This document shows, piece by piece, positions 57,936 through 64,000 of a stretch of 64,000 nucleotides of DNA. This DNA comes from Gnomoniopsis sp. IMI 355080. Lineage: Eukaryota; Ascomycota; Sordariomycetes; Diaporthales; Gnomoniaceae. The DNA lies in assembly GCA_027946555.1 (NCBI GenBank), contig JAPEVC010000041.1, positions 1 to 64,000 on the forward strand. The letters run 5' to 3'. The position numbers and the translations under genes are program-made. Numbering within the stretch: position 1 is the first letter of the stretch; each line of letters starts with the position of its first letter. The notes under the pieces are model-generated. The model was not told where the DNA came from. It worked only from the letters and a program-made list of their open reading frames with translations, and did not search any database.

Positions 57936-58856
57936 ATGACGCCACTTTTCAAACGGCTCGTCCGATTCCGAAGCACGAATGGCCGGTCTTTGTATGGCGA
58001 GGCGCCAGAGAGCGAGGAGCTCGTTGGCCAGACAGTCCCCGTCTACGATGGCTCCAGCCCATGGGATCCGGAGTTGAAACTCACAGGCCAAAGTGCTGAG
58101 ATCGCTGAAGTGAGGATTCAATGAGTGCTAACCTATTACATAGCCACTGAGTTCATCAGAGTGACTAATGCGGAGCTGGCGCTAGATATTGTGCCCCGTT
58201 CCCGGACCACCTATTATCTACGGCATCGGTCTGAACTATAAAACTCATATCGCTGAGGCCAAGTTTCCGACGCCCAACTGTTTTCACCAAACCACCCGAC
58301 GCTCTCAATGGTCCCTTTTCGGACGTGGTAATTCCCCGGTCATGCAGCAACATGGACTACGAAGGCGAGCTCGTCGTCGTGCTGGATGAAGAATGCAAGA
58401 ATCTCGCCGACCGAGACGAGGCATTTTCGAAGGTGCTGGGCTATGCCGTGGGCAACGATGTCAGTAGCCGTTGGTGGCAGCTGCCCGAGCAGAGCGGTGG
58501 CCAGCACGGTTTCGCCAAGAGCTTCGACGGTTTCGCTCCTGTTGGGCCCGTAATAAGTGCACCACAGGCGATAGGTGGCCACGGTGGAGTCGAGAGTTTG
58601 ATGCTTGTGACCAGATTCAATGGCGAGGAGAGGCAGCGAGTACGACTGGACGACCTGCGCTTTGATGTCGCGGAGCAGCTCATACACCTGTCCAAGGGCA
58701 CCACAAGCCGCGCCGGAACGTTGATAATGACTGGGACGCCTGGAAGTGTAGGCTTCTTCATGAAACCCCCCGAGGTGGCTGGGAGAAGGGGACGTGGTTC
58801 AGGTTTCGATTTCGGGCATCGGCACCATCAGGAGCAAGTTTATCGAGGAGCAGTAG
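57936..58856 (+). pseudogene. Fumarylacetoacetate-hydrolase-family gene with two frameshifts
   Basis: Family members act on 2-oxo or acyl-pyruvate substrates with a Mg2+ site. Exon 1 (57936-58109) encodes MTPLFKRLVRFRS and EAPESEELVGQTVPVYDG. An intron to 58185 leads into LCPVPGPPIIYGIGLNYKTH. The reading frame then breaks at about 58278-58281, where a few bases appear missing before VFTKPPDALNGPFSDVVIP. It continues through NMDYEGELVVVLDEE (metal Glu pair), LGYAVGNDVSSRWWQ and LIMTGTPGSVG. A second break occurs at a run of six C (58766-58771); shortening the frame by one base there restores a typical ending that stops at 58854-58856. No intron can explain either break. Either a decaying gene or assembly indels; the two independent hits favour decay, but the second lies in a homopolymer. 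Confidence 0.8.
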
Positions 58857-58962
58857 GCAATGGCACCTGGCTCCATCACCTTATACAACAAGCGTAAAGA
58901 CTCATCGACTCCCATTGATCAGTCTTGATTGTCAATGTTGTCCATCCATGCTTCTCTATCGA

Positions 58963-60030
58963 TCAGCCAACAATGCCAGCTTTCATATAGCTGGGCATAT
59001 CAGCGTAGCAGTCACCAATCACACCCAGCCAGTTCAATGGGAGATGGTAAAACATGATCACAGCCGCAGCACAGAATCCAAAAACGGCAAAGGTTCGTAC
59101 GGCACTCTGCATGACCGGAGGCCAAGCTTCGTAGCCTCTCTCGATGGGCGAGATACCGTTGTCGAGCGCCTTCATCCTGACCGCTGTGTGCAGGACGCCC
59201 AGGCTCGCCACAAAAGCAGACTCGTAGAGTGGAAATTGATGTACTTTGCCGGGAAACAGCGTCAATGGACCGTACGTCTTGGCGAAGCCGTAGGCATGGG
59301 TTACGCGGATGGCCACGTTCTCGATGCAGAAATCGGCAACGTACTCAATGCACCAGATAATGGTGAGCAGGCCCGCATTGGTAAGATGGGGACAGCGCCG
59401 ACGAATTGGTTTCGCCATGGCGCAGCCGAGGATGCCGAACCCTTCGCAGAAGTAGACGTACATGGGGGGGCCGAAGAGCAGATTTTCGGCGTATCGCGTC
59501 GAGGTACTTGTGGCGTGGAAAGGAAGGAAGCGCACCCACACGCCGCGGTTGATGCCGTTCGCATTCCACATGAACAAGTACTGCTGGCAGTTGAGGAAGC
59601 CGTCGGCGCAGAATGCCACCAAGCCGCCGAGGACCTGGCGCCCGTCCAAAGTGAACCGGCTAGACTCGCTGGTCTTCTTGAAGCGCCGCAGGGAAGGAAA
59701 CAGTGGCACCAGGAGGCAGAACCACACCATGAAGAGCAGGACCGCCATATTCAGGGCCTCGAAGATGCGCAGAGCGACGAGGCGCCACGGGGATATCTCG
59801 TCTGGCCCCAGTATAGGAGCTGGCTGGAACTCATCTGGCGATGCAAACCAGCGCACCAGGGCTTGGATCCACATGATAGTGAATCCCAGGCCAAAGACTG
59901 CGAATGCAGAAGCTGAGCCGTCGCGAGCCTGCAGCTTTCTTTCGTCAAATTCATCATTGCCGAGAAGTGGGCTGTTCTCGCAGGCGTCGCTTCTATGCTC
60001 GACACGAGCAGTGTGTGCAAAGGAGGTCAT
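58963..60030 (-). CDS. Polytopic membrane protein, spirocyclase AveC-like
   Basis: Single-exon, 355 aa, ATG at 60030. The N-terminal 45 residues are hydrophilic. About seven membrane segments follow (AFAVFGLGFTIMWIQALV, LNMAVLLFMVWFCLLVPLF, AGLLTIIWCIEYVADFCIE, TFAVFGFCAAAVIMFYHL). The pattern GGLVAFCADGFLNCQQYLF, FMWNANGINRGVWVRFLPF, then PPMYVYFCEGFGILGC resembles the AveC-like family. Its founding bacterial member takes part in avermectin spiroketal handling; fungal relatives are found in secondary-metabolite clusters. No polyketide synthase lies in the window, so any pathway link is inference. It converges with the broken hydrolase gene, 106 bp apart. Confidence 0.75.
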   Translation of the reverse strand: MTSFAHTARVEHRSDACENSPLLGNDEFDERKLQARDGSASAFAVFGLGFTIMWIQALVRWFASPDEFQPAPILGPDEISPWRLVALRIFEALNMAVLLFMVWFCLLVPLFPSLRRFKKTSESSRFTLDGRQVLGGLVAFCADGFLNCQQYLFMWNANGINRGVWVRFLPFHATSTSTRYAENLLFGPPMYVYFCEGFGILGCAMAKPIRRRCPHLTNAGLLTIIWCIEYVADFCIENVAIRVTHAYGFAKTYGPLTLFPGKVHQFPLYESAFVASLGVLHTAVRMKALDNGISPIERGYEAWPPVMQSAVRTFAVFGFCAAAVIMFYHLPLNWLGVIGDCYADMPSYMKAGIVG

Positions 60031-60450
60031 CGCGTATTTTCGTTGTCCACCTTCGAATGTGGTGACTTGTCGGCCGGTGTATTTGATACGGGCTCGTCAC
60101 AAAGCTTCGAGCGAGGCAAGGGATTGGTACGATCGCTAACTCCGGCTTGGAACAGAATTGAGTAGATAGTTCAACGGGACCCTCCTGTTCGTACTACTCG
60201 GCTGAAAGACGTGAGACCTCCGCGGACCCTGCTGCTTATTTCAGTCTTTCATCCCGCGGAAACAAGGCGGCTCTTTCCATAACTTTGGCAGCGATATGAC
60301 AAACGACAGTACAGAAATGCCCTATCTAGGTAGATGAACTGAAGTACAAAGATCGGAAGCCCCACCAAGCTGATATGCTGAGCCCGGAACTATCTTTGCC
60401 CATGTCGCCGCGGACGGACGAGGTCGGGAGACGACACATACACTTCACCA
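60031..60450. other. Upstream region of the AveC-like gene and 3' region of the Zn2Cys6 gene
   Basis: Noncoding DNA between two minus-strand genes; no specific site recognised. Confidence 0.6.
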
Positions 60451-63400
60451 TTATTGTTGCATCTGACCGGCGGTAGAGAAATTCGTTTCATCCTCCACTA
60501 GATTACTACCAGATCCAAGCGATCCAAATAGTGGTAAAGGGGGCATCATGGCACCAAACCAATCTTCTCGAATGTCGATATTCGAGGTTGGGTTGATATC
60601 TTCAAAACCATTGATCTAGTGAAAGCCCGGTTAGCTTGACCAGAATGACTATGATTTTTCTGCGCATGAGCTCCTAGGATGCCACTGACCTCAAATGGAA
60701 AATGGGACGTCTGATGCAGAAGCGGATCCTGGCCTTCTATGCCATGGTCATTATTGTGGTGTGTCGTCCCTTTCTGCTGCTGTGGTTGGCTTTCCTCTCC
60801 TCTCGACGATGCTTCCTTTTCTCTAGATGCTTTATTGACAAGGCGCCTTGCATAAGAAGCGATTTCTCGCGGAAAAGGGAAGGCAAGTTCTGACGAGGAT
60901 ATGTAGTGCAGATAGCCGAAATGGCCGACCATTACATCCATGAGCGACAAGTCGCTTGCTACAGATGGGGCGAGAGGGTATTTCAGGATATAGACGAACA
61001 GATTGATGAGACCAACAAGCGGGAAGAAAAAGGTCAACCTTTGCGAAACAATCAGTGATCAACAAATTAGCAAGGCATGTCAAAACTCCATCATCTAACG
61101 AAGTCGCAATGTCTCTCATTCTAAGCAATAAAACATGCTTTCATGGTCAGATCATGTGAGAACGTACCATAAAGGCATCGCAGAGGTAATCTGAAGACCC
61201 TGCACTGCCGTGATAATCTGCCGCGAAGCCTCGGCCACGGCTTCGGTGCTCTTCTTTATTTGAGCTTGTACCTGAGAGAGTTTGCATTTCTGCAACTCTG
61301 GTCGGTTCCAAGGGTAGCAAAAGACACCATGGATAGCTATGAGTGAGGAAAAATGACAAAAATGTAGAAACAAATCGTGGTATGCCTTCACGCCTGGGGG
61401 TCGCATGGTGTTCCTGGAAGGAGCCTGCATGGCAAATTTGGATTGCAATGATGTGTGCCAATCGCTGAGGCGCTTTTCTAGGGTTCGAACACGCGTTATA
61501 GTGGTTTCGAATGATTCTTCCCTGGCCTTGGCTGACACGAGCTGTTTGGAGATGGCGGATGATATCTGGGCATGTTCAATTGTGGCACTCACTAGGTCGC
61601 GGCTGCATGTATTATTGGGCCCTATACCCTTTGGCACCGGGCAAGTGACATAGTCGTCGTCGATGGCCTGGTTAGTTGACCGCGTCAGTGATACAGACTA
61701 TGCGCCATAACAAGACTCATCAAAAATTCGAAACGCAAGAACACCGGCCTTTACTTACTGAAGGCCGACCAGATCGAAAGGCAACATGCTTCTCATACGC
61801 ATAGAGGACCCACCACAGCCACTGCCGAGACACGGCTTCTTCGGGTGGCAGCTTGCTTCCATCAGGTGTGGCGAGGTACAGGCCCTTGGATTGTGCCAGT
61901 CTGGTGGCATTGGATACTAGCATGTATTCGAGGGCTGCACTGCCCAAGGCTTCGGCGTAGAATGCCTGCCAAGAATCATTAGCATACCGCGCGTAAGTCA
62001 GTTGGTACAAGAGTGGCTATTCGCTCGGGAGAAGATTCGAGGATACATGTAGCTGGGGTGGGAACAGTACCATTAGAATTAAAGCCCGGATAGAGGTCAC
62101 TTCAGCACGTCCATAGATCAAATTGGTGTGGACCGCCAGTGCATTCTCAAAGTATTGCCATGACTGTGTTCTCGATTCGGCGTACCCTGCAGGGCCTGAT
62201 TCCTGGGACAGTGAGACGCGGCATCCGAGCGCATATACTGTGTTTCGAAGAGCGTACCATGCCTTGCCCGACGTCGAGTAGCGTTGCGGACCGTTCTGGA
62301 AGTGAACATTCAGTCTTTGCTCAAAGTCATAACGGTCAAGGACGCCGAAGACCGAGTCGAGACAGGAATCGAAGTATGCTAGATGGAGGCGGCGCGGGTC
62401 AGTTACCTACGGTCATGCGGCTTGTGAAACAATATTGGCCCTGGAATTGTCTGCTCATTTACCTCTTTTCCATTTAAGTGCGGTTTCCATGTCAGGTTCC
62501 GTACTCCGCGTGGGGTCGAAGATCTTTCCTAAGCACTCATTCCGCTGAAGGTCCTTCGACAGACGTCTTGCACTGGCGCCGAAGTCAGGCTTTCCAATCT
62601 GGTGCGACACCCACTCAATACCGTGTGGTGAGCATATTGAGATGTGATATGAAGAACCCCCTAATTCTGTCATCAGTATGGAGAGGGCTGCGGATACAGG
62701 AGATGTTGGTTGCATTGCGGACTCAGACCTTGTTCTTCAGGTTCGACAGTTGCATCCTACGCAGGAACGTTAGCTAGTCAAGTACAAAAATAATGGTTAT
62801 CGCGATAGCTTCGGATAATGGACCAGCAGACCCGAAAAAGAGGTTCATACCTCTTCGTAAGACGCATCCACATCCAATTCCACACCAGTCCCATTGTCAT
62901 CAGTGGGGGCGGTGCTTGGTGGAGTCACCGGCCCTCGGACTTGCACATTCGTCCTCTGTCTACCACATGCCTGATCTACTCGCGTACCGTCGGCATGTCG
63001 TGGACTTATCGCCTCGACATCATCCGTAGAATCGAGTGTAGATGTTGGGAGAACTGGAGTAGGAGCGGTTGTGGTGGCAAGATCGATGCCTGGTCCAGAC
63101 TCCGGCCGGAACGACAATGTTGAAGGTTGCCGAGGAGTACAGATTGTAGGTAGGTCTAAATCGTGGCTAGGCGGAGATGAATGGGTTCGAAAGTCAGGGG
63201 AGATAGAAGGCACGGGCTGCTCACGAGAAGGCGAATACATGCATGTTGCTGGGTTGGATTGAGCAGCTGGTAGTGAGGCAACATGTACCACGGCGCCGAT
63301 GCTGTGTTCTGACAAGGCGTCTTGCTGCGGGCTCTGAACAGAGTGTAATTTCAACAATTCGCTTCCGCTCACCTGATGACCTGCCAGTATTTCCTGCTGG

Positions 63401-63910
63401 GCCCCAGCCATGAACGGACTGCTGCTGGCATCCACAGTGACATTGATAGCACTTCGGGCTGTGGTTGGGCTCTGAGGTTGCCGAGTGGCTGCTTGAAGTA
63501 GAACTTCCATGCGCGCAAGACGGTCCTCTAGCTCCTGTTCCCTTTCTTTCCTTTTCCTGGAGCGTCGTTGTTTCTCTGGGTAGACACATACTTCATTGTG
63601 ATCCTTCATAGCTCTTGAATTAGCTGGGGCAGATTTGACGCTGAGTCCTGACTACCTAGGTAGTGTCGGTGTCAATTGGTCGCACTTGAGAGCGCCACTC
63701 ACCACGCAGGTGCCGCAGGGCTGAGTACCGCCGCCTTTCATATTGGGAAAAGGTCTAGTCAGTGACTGTCATTTTGCTTTAAGGGAAGTTTTGGTTTTCT
63801 TTCCTCCACCAAGTACTGTCCATGGGGAAATTTTGCATACATTTGGCCTTCTTCAACCTGCAGTAATTGCATGCCACGGAGCACTTTGCTACTTCGCGTC
63901 GGCCTGCCAT
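60451..63910 (-). CDS. Zn2Cys6 binuclear-cluster transcription factor, ten exons
   Basis: Exons inferred: 63910-63841, 63734-63656, 63613-62851, 62756-62729, 62687-62463, 62378-62071, 61965-61759, 61667-61168, 61038-60690, 60615-60451; phases close to 897 aa. Residues about 10-42 form the zinc cluster, ACNYCRLKKAKC then GGTQPCGTC, with the Cys at the first junction completed by splicing. The exon 2/3 boundary is the weakest: a strong GTGAGT donor after CGTCV breaks the frame, so a downstream donor is used, and the sixth Cys could be in GALKC or in EVCVYPEKQ. A basic linker and coiled coil follow (EREQELEDRLARMEVLLQ). The fungal-TF middle region runs from HISICSPHGIEWVSH through RYDFEQRLNVHF, AEALGSAALEYMLVSNA and FVYILKYPLAPSVASDL. 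It ends with DINPTSNIDIREDWFGAMM. Likely regulator of the adjacent small gene group. Confidence 0.82.
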
Positions 63911-64000
63911 GGTGAAAGAAAGCCCCGAGCTACAGGCTCAGGTCTCTGAAAACAATCCGGTAAAGGAAATTCTGTAATAGGCATTGGTGGGCACAGCCGA
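63911..64000. other. Upstream edge of the Zn2Cys6 gene
   Basis: Ninety bases of probable 5' leader; nothing recognisable. Confidence 0.5.

Noticed and set aside
58915..59916. 333-codon + strand frame overlapping the AveC-like gene
   Set aside because: It is antisense to a polytopic membrane protein with family resemblance; composition (Gln/His/Glu-rich) is that of a shadow frame, and its first codon is not ATG.

Overview
The window is nuclear DNA of a filamentous ascomycete, most likely Sordariomycetes (probably Hypocreales). The evidence is short GT-AG introns of about 40-180 bp, widely spaced monocistronic genes, long pyrimidine-rich leaders, and protein families typical of Pezizomycotina (Zn2Cys6 and Ndt80-like regulators, a DHA2-type MFS pump, a GH3-GNAT fusion). 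Exon boundaries below were derived by hand from splice signals, reading phase and family conservation; every multi-exon model given as intact closes in frame. The species call is inference.

Region 1 (1-21 kb) holds widely spaced housekeeping genes: protein farnesyltransferase beta subunit (1.5-3.4 kb), a small dsRNA-binding-like protein after almost 6 kb without a recognisable gene (9.3-10.3 kb), GDP-mannose pyrophosphorylase (13.2-14.7 kb), a disordered conserved hypothetical (16.7-17.9 kb) and the ERCC1/Rad10 repair nuclease subunit with a GC-AG intron (18.6-19.9 kb).

Region 2 (21-30 kb) holds transport and lipid or SAM-related genes: a 14-TM drug-efflux MFS converging on an NRAMP metal transporter, then an OPI3-type phospholipid methyltransferase divergent from a membrane protein with a spermidine-synthase-like domain.

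Region 3 (32.7-40.7 kb) is one giant gene. It predicts a protein of about 2606 aa with roughly seven N-terminal membrane segments and a disordered tail of about 2360 aa carrying three families of internal repeats and about 16 Leu-Trp motifs. I do not recognise it.

Region 4 (41.2-55.5 kb) is a GlcNAc catabolic cluster like that described in Trichoderma reesei: glucosamine-6-phosphate deaminase (dam1), a GlcNAc-kinase-type hexokinase (hxk3), an Ndt80-like regulator (ron1), a GH3-GNAT fusion (nag3) and GlcNAc-6-phosphate deacetylase (dac1). Together they would take chitin-derived GlcNAc through GlcNAc-6-P and GlcN-6-P to fructose-6-P. dam1/hxk3 and nag3/dac1 are divergent pairs on shared intergenic regions. 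The ngt1 transporter expected in such clusters is not in the window.

Region 5 (56.7-64 kb) is an accessory group: a DUF3237-like small protein, a fumarylacetoacetate-hydrolase-family gene broken by two frameshifts, an AveC-like membrane protein and a ten-exon Zn2Cys6 transcription factor. This looks like a remnant of a small catabolic or secondary-metabolism cluster.

No tRNA, rRNA, CRISPR array, transposon or virus-derived sequence was recognised.
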